DNA from: Bacteroidaceae bacterium
GTDB taxonomy: Bacteria; Bacteroidota; Bacteroidia; Bacteroidales; Muribaculaceae
Reading direction: 5' to 3'
Length of the DNA stretch: 64,000 nt
NCBI GenBank assembly: GCA_021768245.1
Contig: JAETNO010000004.1
Coordinates: 186,001-250,000 of the forward strand
Below the pieces are notes generated by a model, which was not told where the DNA came from, did not search any database, and worked only from the letters and a program-made list of their open reading frames with translations. A program made the translations under genes and the position numbers. Positions within the stretch are counted from its first letter, which is position 1; each line of letters opens with the position of its first letter. This document shows, in pieces, positions 49,033 through 58,842 of this stretch.

Positions 49033-50297
49033 TTGGGGATGCTGTCCGATTTTTGGAGGGATGAGAGGGAGCGGAGGGCTTCGATGCACATGCGGGAGTT
49101 ATGATAGGGGCATTTCCAGAATCCTGCCTTATCATCCGTGCGGTTGACCGTGCCGTCGGATTTGCGTGACCAATACCATTCACCACCTTCATTGTCGACA
49201 AGGTTTTCGGCAATGTAGCGCCATGACTGATAGGCGCGGCGCACCTCTTCGGGACGATCATGGAACTGCGCGAGCCACAACTGCCCCACGACATTCTCGG
49301 CCTGAACCCACCAGTGCTTGTCGTTGTCATAACGACCGTCAGGGTGGCGCTCGTAGACCATCGAACCATCCCAGCAACGGCCCTCAAAAGCCGCATCGGC
49401 AATAAGAGCCGTGTGATTTAAAGTTTTTTCAGTCAGAGCACTGTCTCCAATGACATGGGCTGATTCAAGCATGAGCCATGAAGCCTCGATGTCATGGCCA
49501 TAGCTCTCCGCATCGTCAAGCTTATTCCAATCATCGTCAAAGAAAAGCGTCAGATGATGGGTATGTGGATTCTCAATTCTGTCAAGGAAAATTTCGAGAA
49601 GGTTCTTTGTCGCCTCTTCTACAATCTCCACCTCATCAATCTCAAGATTGAAGACTGATTTCCTGTCACCTGCGTCGCCCCTCTTCTCCTTTAAGGCACG
49701 CAGAAGATTAGTGTAGCCTTCAAGGATATGAAGATGAGTGTTCATCGTTTTCGATGAATTGGCATCATGCTCACTGAGACGCATGTCGGCTATAGGTTGC
49801 CAATCGCGTGTGGCAGCCTCGCGATAACCGGCTTTCTCCCTGTCGCGCGAATAGGTCTCTATGTCATTGAAAAGCCGCAGGGCTATGTCCAAGGACTCCC
49901 CATCGCCACAGGCTCGATAATATTCGCTGAGGCCATAGATGATAAAAGCGATTGCATAGAACTGCTTCTTGGTGTCAAGCGGAGTGCCATCGGCGTTAAG
50001 GCTCCAGTAGGCTCCCCCGAACTCATTGTCAATAAAAAACTCAACGATATAGTCGCGCGCACGCTTGGCGGCTTTGAGATAATCGGGATTCTCCGTAGCT
50101 ATATATGCCGCAGAAAAAGTCCATAGGATGCGGGCGTTGAGAATAGCTCCCTTGGGAGCATTTTCGTCGAGAGAGTCAAAGGCGTCACGGCGTCCGTAGA
50201 AACCGCCACGGGAATCCTGCATCCTGTCAAGCCAGTAGGGCAGGATATTTACAGTTAGATTCTCAAGAAGCTCACGCTTGAACAGTTCGTAGTCCAT
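49008..50297 (-). CDS. AGE-family 2-epimerase, probably cellobiose/mannobiose 2-epimerase
   Basis: 429 residues from the ATG at 50297. An (alpha/alpha)6 barrel of the N-acylglucosamine 2-epimerase family. RxxGGFYG at the start, the active-site His in MNTHLHILEG, a second in ESYGHDIEASWLM and HWWVQAENVVG fit cellobiose 2-epimerases. In mannan loci the enzyme turns beta-1,4-mannobiose into mannosyl-glucose, the substrate of the GH130 enzyme two genes upstream. It is the last gene of the mannan locus and converges on the DUF3791-like gene. Confidence 0.9.
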   Translation of the reverse strand: MDYELFKRELLENLTVNILPYWLDRMQDSRGGFYGRRDAFDSLDENAPKGAILNARILWTFSAAYIATENPDYLKAAKRARDYIVEFFIDNEFGGAYWSLNADGTPLDTKKQFYAIAFIIYGLSEYYRACGDGESLDIALRLFNDIETYSRDREKAGYREAATRDWQPIADMRLSEHDANSSKTMNTHLHILEGYTNLLRALKEKRGDAGDRKSVFNLEIDEVEIVEEATKNLLEIFLDRIENPHTHHLTLFFDDDWNKLDDAESYGHDIEASWLMLESAHVIGDSALTEKTLNHTALIADAAFEGRCWDGSMVYERHPDGRYDNDKHWWVQAENVVGQLWLAQFHDRPEEVRRAYQSWRYIAENLVDNEGGEWYWSRKSDGTVNRTDDKAGFWKCPYHNSRMCIEALRSLSSLQKSDSIPNHDSPFDS

Positions 50298-50320
50298 AGT
50301 TCTTAACGGGGGAAACAGAC

Positions 50321-50353
50321 AAATCTGTCGCAGATAAAATTTCAAACAGTTTC
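50321..50353. repeat. Partial copy of the dispersed repeat
   Basis: Reading on the minus strand from the transporter stop: AAACTGTTTGAAATTTTATC, then TGCGACAGATTT. The first part matches the repeat ends at 18994 and 56822; the second matches the element between parA and parB (13807-13828). It fills the gap between the transporter and epimerase genes. Confidence 0.65.
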
Positions 50354-51790
50354 TTATACGGGTTCTACATATTCGTCCTTCGGGAGGTCGACAGGTTTCT
50401 CACGCTGTTCTTTCAAGCGGGCCACAATATCATTCATCTCCTTGGTGCCAAGCGGATAGAGCCATACGATAAGCATCGACAGCAGGGCGACACCGGCAGG
50501 GATGAAAGTCATCAGCATCCAAAGACAGGTGATAGCGCTTTGGGGCTGCACAATGTCAAGCGCGGCGTTAGCATCCGAACGCTCGATGTAGCCGCAACCG
50601 CTGAGAAGCCACATGACGGCAGCACCGCCGATAGCTCCCCCAAATTTCTGCGCCATGGAAGCAGACGAGAATATGAGGCCAGTCGAGGCTGTATGATGCT
50701 TGAGTTCGGAATAGTCGCTGACATCGGCATACATCGACCACACGAGCGGCGACATGACGCCGGTGAGGATTGAAATCACAATCTGCAACAGAAGCATGAG
50801 CAACAATCCTGCGTTAGATTCAGGCGAGAGCATGAAGAACACCACGCTGAACACAATCAGCAAGGCATCCACCAATATGAATGTCGGTTTCTTGCCGACT
50901 TTATTGGTTATAGGCACAGCAAGAGCCACACCGGCCATATTGGCGACCTCTCCAACACCAAGGAAGAGACCAGAATAGAAGAGCAGCGAAAGAGAGAAAA
51001 TCATGATATGCTGCTCTCCACCGATGATATCGGCAAAGAAGAAAGCCACGGTTGCCCCGCGCACGGTGTTGAAAAGATTGAAGCAGAGCGACGCTCCGTT
51101 GAGCAACCACCAGGGCTTGTTGGTCACGAGTGCCTTGATGTCACTTCCAAGAGATGCGGAGCTTTCAGTGGCGAGCTTCTCGCGCGTGAGAGTGAAGCAC
51201 AGAAGGAAGAGCACGAAGCAGCACACCGCAATCACAATCATGGCAAACTGCCAGCTCGTCTGAAGCGACATGCCTGCGCTGCCAAACAGACTGCAGAGAG
51301 GGTCCCAGGCGAAAAGCGCGATAAACGAACCGCCATAGGCAAAAAACATCCTGAACGAAGAAAAGACCGTCTTTTCCTGCGAATCATCGGTCATGACACC
51401 GAGCATGGCACCGTAGGGCACATTGATTCCGGTATAGACCGTCATCATCAGTATGTAGGTTACATACGCCCATATAAGCTTGGCACCGTAGGCCCAGTCC
51501 GGTGTAGTGAACAGAAGTATACCGCAAATGGAGAACGGGGCGGCGACCCAAAGGAGATATGGACGGTATTTTCCCCAGCGGGTTTTAGTGCGGTCGGCGA
51601 CTATACCCATCATAGGGTCGGAAACCGCATCCCAGATACGGGTCACGAGGAGCAGTATGCCGGTGTCGACAAGACTTATACCAAAGACATTGGCATAAAA
51701 GAACGGGAGGTAGTAACTGAAGACTTTCCAGAACATGGACGACGCCATGTCGCCGAAGCCATAGCCTATTTTTTCTTTAAGCGGTGCCAA
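50354..51790 (-). CDS. GPH-family sugar:cation symporter (MFS-type)
   Basis: 478 residues with about 12 membrane helices. The N-terminal KEKIGYGFGDMASSMFWKVFSYYLPFFY and DAVSDPMMGIVADRTKTRWGKYRPYLL are typical of the glycoside-pentoside-hexuronide family. The likely role is import of mannobiose or similar disaccharides across the inner membrane. The start is a TTG at 51790: the family sequence begins there and no upstream in-frame ATG exists. It follows the GH130 gene by 38 bp. Confidence 0.9.
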   Translation of the reverse strand: MAPLKEKIGYGFGDMASSMFWKVFSYYLPFFYANVFGISLVDTGILLLVTRIWDAVSDPMMGIVADRTKTRWGKYRPYLLWVAAPFSICGILLFTTPDWAYGAKLIWAYVTYILMMTVYTGINVPYGAMLGVMTDDSQEKTVFSSFRMFFAYGGSFIALFAWDPLCSLFGSAGMSLQTSWQFAMIVIAVCCFVLFLLCFTLTREKLATESSASLGSDIKALVTNKPWWLLNGASLCFNLFNTVRGATVAFFFADIIGGEQHIMIFSLSLLFYSGLFLGVGEVANMAGVALAVPITNKVGKKPTFILVDALLIVFSVVFFMLSPESNAGLLLMLLLQIVISILTGVMSPLVWSMYADVSDYSELKHHTASTGLIFSSASMAQKFGGAIGGAAVMWLLSGCGYIERSDANAALDIVQPQSAITCLWMLMTFIPAGVALLSMLIVWLYPLGTKEMNDIVARLKEQREKPVDLPKDEYVEPV

Positions 51791-51828
51791 GATTCGAAGT
51801 ATTAAATTTAAAGTTATATGTTAATAAG

Positions 51829-53001
51829 TCATTCCTTTCCGAGGATTTCGAGATTGCTGTCGATAAGACGGTTGAGCGTACGGACAGATTCCGAAGTAGA
51901 GAGGCCGTCCTCGGGTGTATTCAGGCAATAGTCAACAAGACGGTCGACCGTAGAGGTAGCCACGTGCATGCGGGTGTCGGACGAAGCATAGTAGATGAAT
52001 ACCTTGCCATCCTCATCGGCAATCCAGCCGTTGGTGAAAAGCACGTTCATGACGTCGCCGATATACTCCTCCCCTACGGGAGCCATGAAATATCCTCCGG
52101 GAGAAGCAATCTTTTTCCAGGGTTCTTCGAGTGAAGTCATGTAGAGATAAAGCACATAACGCAGACCCGAGGCGCAGCCGCGAACTCCGTGGGCAAGATG
52201 GAGCCATCCTTTCGAAGTCTTAATCGGATGGGGGCCTTCACCGTTTTTCACCTCCTTGATTGTGTGGTAATAGCGAGGGTCGATAATCGACTCCTCCTTC
52301 ACCTCGGCGTTGCAGATATCGTCGATGAGAGACCAGCCGATACCGCCACCGCTGCCGGTGTCGATAAATCCATCCTGCGGGCGTGTGTAGAGGGCATACT
52401 TACCATTGACGAATTCGGGATGGAGCACAACATTGCGCTGCTGCGACTTGCATTTCAAGTCAGGGAGGCGTTCCCAAGTCTCAAGGTCACGGGTACGGGC
52501 AATGCCACAGGCCGCTGTAGCTGCGGAAAGGTCGCCGGGCATTGAATCGTCATGACGTTCAACACAGAAAAGGCCGTAAATCCATCCGTCCTCATGATGG
52601 GTCAGACGCATGTCGTAGACATTGACCGCAGGATCCTCCGTGTCGGGAAGCGTGATGGGATGGGGACGGAAGCGGAAATTGTCAATACCGTTGGGACTTT
52701 CAGCGACAGCGAAAAATGACTTGCGGTCACTTCCTTCGACGCGCACCACAAGGACATACTTACCGTTCCATTTTATAGCTCCTGAATTAAGAGTGGCATT
52801 GCAGCCGATGCGCTCCATGAAATAGGGATTGGTCTCGGGATTGAAATCATATTTCCAATATGGAGGCACCATTTCGGCGGTTATCACAGGATTGACATAG
52901 CGCTCATAGACTCCGTTGCCCTCAATGCGAACATTGGGACGGGTGACGAGTTCCTCATAGCGGGCGAGGACAAGATTTTTCCGATAGTTGAAGATATCCA
53001 T
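51829..53001 (-). CDS. GH130 phosphorylase, probably 4-O-beta-D-mannosyl-D-glucose phosphorylase
   Basis: 390 residues, the size of GH130 subfamily 1. A five-bladed propeller with [19 protein letters not shown], the catalytic Asp in NVYDMRLT (D130, corresponding to D131 of the B. fragilis enzyme), and [21 protein letters not shown] with phosphate-binding residues. It splits mannosyl-glucose with phosphate to mannose-1-phosphate and glucose in the cytoplasm. It sits between GH26 and the transporter, as in the known Bacteroides mannan operon. Confidence 0.92.
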   Translation of the reverse strand: MDIFNYRKNLVLARYEELVTRPNVRIEGNGVYERYVNPVITAEMVPPYWKYDFNPETNPYFMERIGCNATLNSGAIKWNGKYVLVVRVEGSDRKSFFAVAESPNGIDNFRFRPHPITLPDTEDPAVNVYDMRLTHHEDGWIYGLFCVERHDDSMPGDLSAATAACGIARTRDLETWERLPDLKCKSQQRNVVLHPEFVNGKYALYTRPQDGFIDTGSGGGIGWSLIDDICNAEVKEESIIDPRYYHTIKEVKNGEGPHPIKTSKGWLHLAHGVRGCASGLRYVLYLYMTSLEEPWKKIASPGGYFMAPVGEEYIGDVMNVLFTNGWIADEDGKVFIYYASSDTRMHVATSTVDRLVDYCLNTPEDGLSTSESVRTLNRLIDSNLEILGKE

Positions 53002-53055
53002 ATATATTCTTATATATTATCACAGTTAATAAAAAACATCTAAATTCAGCCGGGC

Positions 53056-54150
53056 CTATTTGATGAAAACAGCTCCTGAGGTTTCAGCGAATTTCCTGAA
53101 ATCATTTTCAGATGGATGTCCCGGATAGGGGACATAGAAATGCTGTGGTTTCTCGCTCTCGATAGCGTTGCGCCACACGCATACATAGGCCAGAGGAAGT
53201 CCATCGATAGCAGGCATAAGCACGCGGGTATACCAGTCAGTCACAGGCAAGCCCTCGCATCCGGTTTCCGTAAGAGCAGCCAGTTTGCCACGCTTTTGGG
53301 CTTCCTCCACGACGAATGGCATCTGAGCCTTAACGCGGTCGGTGTACTGTCCGACTCCGTTCTCGCCATCGAAATGATAGATATCCGTCCCGAGAATATC
53401 TACATATTCATCTCCGGGATAGGTGGCGAAATATTGTTCGCGGGTCAAATCCTTATCAGGAGAATAGGCCCAGACGACATTATCAACTCCTTTGGAATCA
53501 AAAATCTCACGGGTGCGATGCCAAAGAGCAATATATTCCTCCGGGGTCGAAGAACCCGCGCCCCACCAGAACCATGAACCTGAATTCTCATGCCACGGGC
53601 GGAAAATCACGGGAATTGACCTTCCCTCGCTGTCCTTTAACGAAGCGATAAATTCAGCGGCACGTCCAATCCAGAGGTCGATGGTGTCGGAAAGAGCCGA
53701 ATCAGTGGCCAGTGAATGGAGCGGTGCAGTCGAGACGTCCCACGAATTGCCTCGCGACTGCGGATTAAGAGGATGCCAGCTTATGGCGTTGACACCTCCA
53801 CGCTCATTCTGTGCGGAAATCTCGGCAGCGATAAATTCAAAGGGAACGCCATCGAGGTTGCGGGCGGAATCCACCTCAATCAGGCCGAGATCCCAGTTCA
53901 TCAGTCCGGGATATTTCCCGGTGACAGCCTTGACATCGGAATTACCCGGCACATAACGCCATGTATGACCGTAGGCCGTATCGTCATGATGGCCGAAATA
54001 AAACTGCCCGCTTTTCACCACTGAATCCATACGTGCGATGAGTTCATCTGCCGGGGTGACGGTCTCGGAAGTAGATGTTTCGGTCGAGGTCTTGCCCGAA
54101 CCACATGCGGTCAAGGCAACAGCCGCCGCGATTATCAAGGTTGATTTCAT
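53056..54150 (-). CDS. GH26 beta-mannanase, lipoprotein
   Basis: 364 residues with a type II signal peptide (lipobox LTAC, Cys16) and a Ser/Thr-rich linker. The GH26 barrel has the acid/base Glu in FRPWHENSGSW (E188) and the nucleophile Glu in ALTETG (E295), with YSPDKD and GDEYVDILGTDIYH. The residues after Cys (GSGKTS) are not acidic, so it is probably periplasmic rather than at the surface. It may produce mannobiose from imported oligosaccharides. Confidence 0.92.
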   Translation of the reverse strand: MKSTLIIAAAVALTACGSGKTSTETSTSETVTPADELIARMDSVVKSGQFYFGHHDDTAYGHTWRYVPGNSDVKAVTGKYPGLMNWDLGLIEVDSARNLDGVPFEFIAAEISAQNERGGVNAISWHPLNPQSRGNSWDVSTAPLHSLATDSALSDTIDLWIGRAAEFIASLKDSEGRSIPVIFRPWHENSGSWFWWGAGSSTPEEYIALWHRTREIFDSKGVDNVVWAYSPDKDLTREQYFATYPGDEYVDILGTDIYHFDGENGVGQYTDRVKAQMPFVVEEAQKRGKLAALTETGCEGLPVTDWYTRVLMPAIDGLPLAYVCVWRNAIESEKPQHFYVPYPGHPSENDFRKFAETSGAVFIK

Positions 54151-54224
54151 TGATTCTATTGGAAATTAAAAAGATAAGTAGCTATTAGAGTTACACCGGA
54201 AACCCTACGGAACCATGGCATGAC

Positions 54225-56663
54225 TTAGCCCAATGTCACCTCAACAACGTTGTCGGAGCCTTCCGGCTGCATTGGCACGGTATTGCCGTCAATCGTCTTG
54301 CCATTAAGCACCAAGGTTTTAACGCCACGGTTGACATGACAGGGATTCTTTACGGTGATAGTATAGTCGGCTCCACGGAATTTGCGCTTGACAGTATAGC
54401 CGTCCCAAGCAGCAGGGATGCAAGGGTCGATTACAAGACCGTCATAGGACGGCTTTATGCCAAGGATAAACTGGGTAATGGCATACCAGTTCCAGGCGGC
54501 TGTGCCTGTCAGCCATGAATTCTTGGCCTCACCGGGCTTGGCGGCATCCTTTCCCGCCGTCATCTGACAGTAGACATATGGCTCCACCTTATGGAGATCG
54601 CTCTTCTCTTCAAGATAGGCCGGACAGATTTTCCGATAATACTCCCATGCGCGGTCACCACGGCCGAGCACGGTCTCACCGATAATCACCCAAGGGTTGT
54701 TGTGGGCAAAAATACCGGCGTTTTCCTTATAGCCTGCAGGATAGGTGGAAATTTCGCCATATTCCATCACATATTCCGTGAAAGCCGGATTGTTGAGCAC
54801 TATGCCGTGTTCGCAATCAAGATATTTCTTGACCGAATCAAGCGATTGCTCCACAAGTCCCTCTTCGAGACCGATTCCGGCCATCGTACACCAACCCTGC
54901 GATTCTATGAAAATCTTGCCTTCCTTGTTTTCATGAGAGCCGACCTTACGTCCATAGAAATCATAGGCGCGGAGGAACCATTCGCCGTCCCATCCGTGGG
55001 CCTTTACGGCCTCAATCATGGCATCGACATGTTTCTGCGCACGGTCAGCCTCCTCATTCATTCCGAGATGACGACACAGCTCCACATAGTCCTGACCATA
55101 GATCACGAACTGGCCCGCAATCATCAGAGACTCCGCTTTCGAGCCTTCGGTCTTGTTTTCGGTAGTCTGGAATGACTCGTTGGGGTCGTTGGAGAAGCAA
55201 TTGAGATTGAGGCAGTCATTCCAGTCGGCGCGACCGATGAGGGGCAATCCGTGAGGGCCGAGATTGTTAACCACATGGTCAAACGACACCTTAAGATGCT
55301 CCATCAATGAGACCTCCGAACCCGGCTGATTATCGAAGGGCACCATCTCCGAAAGGATGGACAGGTCGCCAGACTCCTTTATATAGGCGATTGTACCGAA
55401 GATAAGCCACATGGGGTCGTCGTTGAATCCGCCACCTATATCATTGTTGCCACGCTTTGTCAAGGGCTGATACTGGTGATAGCAGCCGCCGTCGGGGAAC
55501 TGCGTCGACGCGATGTCGATAATGCGTTCACGCGCGCGCTCGGGTATCTGGTGCACGAAGCCCACGAGGTCCTGGTTGGAATCGCGGAACCCCATGCCAC
55601 GACCGATACCACTTTCGAAGAAAGATGCCGAGCGCGAGAAGCAGAATGTAATCATGCACTGATACTGATTCCAGATATTGACCATGCGGTCAAGGCGCTC
55701 ATCGCCCGTGCTGACTGAGAAGCGGTCGAGAAGGTTGTCCCAGTAGCCGCGCAGCTCGCTGAAAGCCTTGTCGACTTTTTCGGGAGTATCGAAACGGGCC
55801 ATCATCTCGCGGGCCCGGGTCTTGTTTATGACACCTTTCGATTCCCACTTTTCATCCTGCGGATTCTCCACATAGCCGAGCATGAAGATTAGAGAGCGGC
55901 TCTCGCCCGGCTGAAGGGTGATTTCAAGATAATGGGAGGCTATAGGCGACCAACCGTGGGCCACTGAGTTGCGCGGACGCCCTTCAGTGACTGCATCGGG
56001 TTCGTCAAAGCCGTTATAGAGTCCGATAAACGTCTCGCGGTCGGTATCGAAACCGTCAATGGGAGCGTTTACGGTATAGAATGCATAGTGATTGCGACGC
56101 TCCTTATATTCTGTCTTATGATAGATTGTGGAGCCATCGATTTCCACCTCGCCGGTGGAGAAATTACGCTGAAAATTTTCCATGTCCGTGGCAGCGTTCC
56201 ACAGACACCATTCCATAAAGGAGAAAAGCTTGAAGCTCTTTGGCTTGTCGCTCTTGTTGGTGAGAGTCAGTTTGGTCACCTCGGCATGGGTGTCGAGGGG
56301 AACAAAGAAAAGTGCTTCAGCCTCAAGGCCGTTTTTCTCGCCGGTTATGACAGTGTAGTTCATACCGTGGCGACATTCATAGGAGTCGAGAGGGGTTTTG
56401 GTAGGTTTCCATCCGGGATTCCAGACGGTGTCACCATCCTTGATGTAGAAATAGCGGCCACCGGCATCCATGGGCACTCCGTTGTAGCGATAGCGGGTCA
56501 GACGCCTGAATTTTGCGTCCTTATAGAAAGAATAGCCACCGGCAGAGTTGGAAATCAGAGAAAAGAAATCCTTATTGCCGAGATAGTTGATCCAGGGCCA
56601 CGGAGTGCGCGGTTCAGTGATTACATATTCGCGCGCTTTGTCGTCAAAATAGCCGTATTTCAT
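54225..56663 (-). CDS. GH94 cellobiose phosphorylase-like enzyme
   Basis: 812 residues, the standard GH94 length, without signal peptide. N-terminal beta-sandwich (about 1-290), helical linker, (alpha/alpha)6 barrel with [12 protein letters not shown] (about 476-486), whose Asp is the general acid, and [11 protein letters not shown] near 359-370. Ends with a jelly-roll domain. It cleaves cellobiose with phosphate to glucose-1-phosphate and glucose. In a mannan locus it points to glucomannan, whose breakdown gives cellobiose or glucose-containing disaccharides. First gene after the internal promoter at 56705. Confidence 0.92.
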   Translation of the reverse strand: MKYGYFDDKAREYVITEPRTPWPWINYLGNKDFFSLISNSAGGYSFYKDAKFRRLTRYRYNGVPMDAGGRYFYIKDGDTVWNPGWKPTKTPLDSYECRHGMNYTVITGEKNGLEAEALFFVPLDTHAEVTKLTLTNKSDKPKSFKLFSFMEWCLWNAATDMENFQRNFSTGEVEIDGSTIYHKTEYKERRNHYAFYTVNAPIDGFDTDRETFIGLYNGFDEPDAVTEGRPRNSVAHGWSPIASHYLEITLQPGESRSLIFMLGYVENPQDEKWESKGVINKTRAREMMARFDTPEKVDKAFSELRGYWDNLLDRFSVSTGDERLDRMVNIWNQYQCMITFCFSRSASFFESGIGRGMGFRDSNQDLVGFVHQIPERARERIIDIASTQFPDGGCYHQYQPLTKRGNNDIGGGFNDDPMWLIFGTIAYIKESGDLSILSEMVPFDNQPGSEVSLMEHLKVSFDHVVNNLGPHGLPLIGRADWNDCLNLNCFSNDPNESFQTTENKTEGSKAESLMIAGQFVIYGQDYVELCRHLGMNEEADRAQKHVDAMIEAVKAHGWDGEWFLRAYDFYGRKVGSHENKEGKIFIESQGWCTMAGIGLEEGLVEQSLDSVKKYLDCEHGIVLNNPAFTEYVMEYGEISTYPAGYKENAGIFAHNNPWVIIGETVLGRGDRAWEYYRKICPAYLEEKSDLHKVEPYVYCQMTAGKDAAKPGEAKNSWLTGTAAWNWYAITQFILGIKPSYDGLVIDPCIPAAWDGYTVKRKFRGADYTITVKNPCHVNRGVKTLVLNGKTIDGNTVPMQPEGSDNVVEVTLG

Positions 56664-56704
56664 TGTGTCGTTTTTGTGGGTTAGTCTGTTGAATTTTAAC
56701 TACA

Positions 56705-56748
56705 CAAAGGTAGCTAAAAAATGTGTTACCGACTAAGGTACAAAAGTA
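56705..56748 (-). promoter_or_regulatory. Internal promoter of the mannan locus (two -7 boxes)
   Basis: On the minus strand TACTTTTG (56748-56741) and TACCTTTG (56712-56705) both match TAnnTTTG. They lie between the terminator at 56759-56806 and the GH94 start, as expected for a second transcription unit. No clear -33 TTTG. Confidence 0.55.
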
Positions 56749-56758
56749 AAAGAATAGT

Positions 56759-56806
56759 AAAAAATGGGGTATCGGATGATACCTTAAACGGTAACATCCG
56801 ATACCC
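56759..56806 (-). terminator. Strong intrinsic terminator inside the mannan locus
   Basis: On the minus strand a 12-bp stem (56806-56795 with 56778-56767), extended by a further 4 bp after an A/A mismatch, with a 6-nt loop, then CCA and six T (56764-56759). It would end transcripts from the SusCD half of the locus. Confidence 0.8.
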
Positions 56807-56821
56807 GCTCTTATTTTTAGT

Positions 56822-57094
56822 CTTAGAAACTGTTTAAATTTTTCTCGTAAATTTTTATAGGTATCTTTCGAGCTATTTCCGGTTTTGGAATGAGGAAGTA
56901 TAGCTGCGCTATCTGACGAATGAAAAGCCGGAAAGAGCCGGAAGATACCGTAGGCGGGAAGCAACTGCCTTTCGGGTGCTTTTTGCCCTTTGAAACAGTC
57001 ATGTAGCTCAGCTACACTCCTGTTTCTGCATGGCAAAAATCCCTCCGAAATCCAGTTGTAAAAATTCACGATAAAAATTTAAACAGTTTCTTAG
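56822..57094. repeat. 273-bp palindromic-ended element (MITE-like) between GH26 and GH94
   Basis: Left end CTTAGAAACTGTTTAAATT at 56822 and right end AAATTTAAACAGTTTCTTAG to 57094 are inverted copies over 22 bp with one mismatch. The interior has paired blocks (a TGTAGCT-C-AGCTACA hairpin near 57002-57016; TTTCCGG and CCGGAAA near 56880 and 56930). No transposase. The right 34 nt nearly equal 19008-19040. The minus-strand frame across it looks like chance. It ends 4 bp from the GH26 stop. With 56759-56806 it fills the 435-bp gap. Confidence 0.8.
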
Positions 57095-57098
57095 AGTA

Positions 57099-58814
57099 TT
57101 ATTTCACGGAGAAATCACCACGGTTGAGGACGAGGGGATTGTTGAGCACTGTCGACCACTCGCCGTTAAGGTTCCACTCAAAGAAACCGGGACCGTTATC
57201 GTTCTGCTCATACCAGCCCATAAAGAAGCTCCAGAGCGCACCCTCTTCTTCAGCTATCTCGGGGTCGAGGAGATTGCCACACTCGGAAAGAGCAACAATC
57301 TTCTTGCCACCGACAGCTTCATAGATAAGGTGGAATCTATCAGACTGGTTCGAGAGAGCAGCCTCATAGAGGTCAGCACCCACGATGTCTACATACTCAT
57401 CGCCCGGATAGGTAGCCTTCAGCTTGGAAACGTCGGCAAGTTTGCCTTCGTCGGAAGTCTGCATGGTCCATACCCAGATGAGGTTGTTGAGACCGTAGTC
57501 ATTCGTGAGGGTGTTATATAGCCATTTCCAAAGTTCCTTGGTAGTCTCCACGCCTGAGTTACCCCACCAGAACCAGTGACCCCAGGTATAATCGCCCACA
57601 GCTTCATGGAAGGGACGGAAGAGCACGGGGATATCGGCGTCGCGGAGAAGCTGGAGATAGCCTGCGAGTTTGGCCACATCGGCAGTAGCGACAGCGTTTT
57701 CACGCGTTCCGGGGATGAGCACGTTGGAAGCGATGAAACCTTCACCCTTGCTCTCCTTGCAGGTCTTGCCGACAAGGATGGAAGAGACCGTATAGTCATG
57801 ACCGGAGATTATGAAGCCTTCCGTCTTGATTTGCTCGAGCATTTCACCTGTAGATATCTTGACAGTGAATTCGTCGCCCGAGATATCGAAGTAATCCAGA
57901 CCGGGAGCGAGTTCCGACCATGATGAGTTCTTTACAGAGCCCTGGGCCCCGGCTGCAACATCTTTAATCTTCACGGTAATCACAGAACCTTCCTGAAGTT
58001 CCTGGAACACGGTCGGAAGAGAGCCGAGAGCCCCGGCAGTGAGCTGGACGTTATTGCTCCAGTCAGAAGGCATGACGGTTTCGGTGGCAAACACTTCATG
58101 GTCCACATTCCAGTGCCATGTCACAGCGGGGATGCTGCCTGCGTTCCATACGTTCTTCACCGGAGTTATATCACCATAATCAATCCAGTTTGAAGGGGAA
58201 TTGTCAAGGTGGATATAGTCGAAGCCTACGATTGCGGGATACTTACCGGCCTTTTCGGCAACAAGGTCAGAGAAGCTTGTCTCCCATGCTACCGCACCCA
58301 TAGCTCCCGAGAGCTGCTTGGTGCCATAGTTCTGCACAAGCATGTTGTATACGGCCTTGGCCGAAGCCGATGCATTGGGGTTGACAAGTGCTGTCGCCAA
58401 ATTAGTTTTGTCGAGCACAGACTTTTCGGTCGAGAAGTTAATCACAATCTCCTTGGCAAAAGTCTTTGAACCGACGCCGGTCACGGCGCGCCCGGGAATT
58501 ACAAACACATAGTTCTTACCCTTGCGCAACTCAACCTTGGCTACGAGGCGGTTATCATCCTTTATCTCAGTCTCCAACGGCTCACCGTTGAGCGTAACGC
58601 TGACAGCGGGGTTAATAACAATCTTTGTATCGTAGAGCACTTCAATAGTGTTGGTCGACACGCTGACCATCGTAGAACCGTCGGCTAAGGACTGTTCTAC
58701 CGCGTTTACGTCAAATGGAGCGGTCTCGGTCCAATCAGGCTGGTGATCATCATCACAGGCAGTGAACGACAGCCCCAGCGCAGTTGCGATAAAAATATAT
58801 TTTAATTTATTCAT
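57099..58814 (-). CDS. Surface GH26 mannanase with a beta domain inserted in the catalytic barrel
   Basis: 571 residues; lipoprotein signal with Cys20 followed by DDD, the surface-export pattern. Residues about 30-130 form an Ig-like domain. GH26 begins near 150. WHWN (about 233-236), acid/base Glu in FRPFHEA (E404) and nucleophile Glu in ALSECG (E511) are present. Between WHWN and the acid/base, residues about 252-350 form an extra beta-sandwich-like segment (VITVKIKDV, FTVKISTGEMLEQI) that resembles a carbohydrate-binding module. It likely makes the first surface cut in mannan. It follows the SGBP gene by 28 bp. Confidence 0.9.
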   Translation of the reverse strand: MNKLKYIFIATALGLSFTACDDDHQPDWTETAPFDVNAVEQSLADGSTMVSVSTNTIEVLYDTKIVINPAVSVTLNGEPLETEIKDDNRLVAKVELRKGKNYVFVIPGRAVTGVGSKTFAKEIVINFSTEKSVLDKTNLATALVNPNASASAKAVYNMLVQNYGTKQLSGAMGAVAWETSFSDLVAEKAGKYPAIVGFDYIHLDNSPSNWIDYGDITPVKNVWNAGSIPAVTWHWNVDHEVFATETVMPSDWSNNVQLTAGALGSLPTVFQELQEGSVITVKIKDVAAGAQGSVKNSSWSELAPGLDYFDISGDEFTVKISTGEMLEQIKTEGFIISGHDYTVSSILVGKTCKESKGEGFIASNVLIPGTRENAVATADVAKLAGYLQLLRDADIPVLFRPFHEAVGDYTWGHWFWWGNSGVETTKELWKWLYNTLTNDYGLNNLIWVWTMQTSDEGKLADVSKLKATYPGDEYVDIVGADLYEAALSNQSDRFHLIYEAVGGKKIVALSECGNLLDPEIAEEEGALWSFFMGWYEQNDNGPGFFEWNLNGEWSTVLNNPLVLNRGDFSVK

Positions 58815-58842
58815 TGTCTATTCAATGTTTTGAAGCTGGTTA

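Noticed and set aside
51008..51805. Plus-strand open frame of 265 codons
   Set aside because: Antisense to the sugar transporter gene; very charged random-like composition.
56644..57069. Minus-strand open frame of 141 codons across the repeat element
   Set aside because: It begins in the repeat and runs through the terminator and promoter; composition looks like translated repeat DNA.
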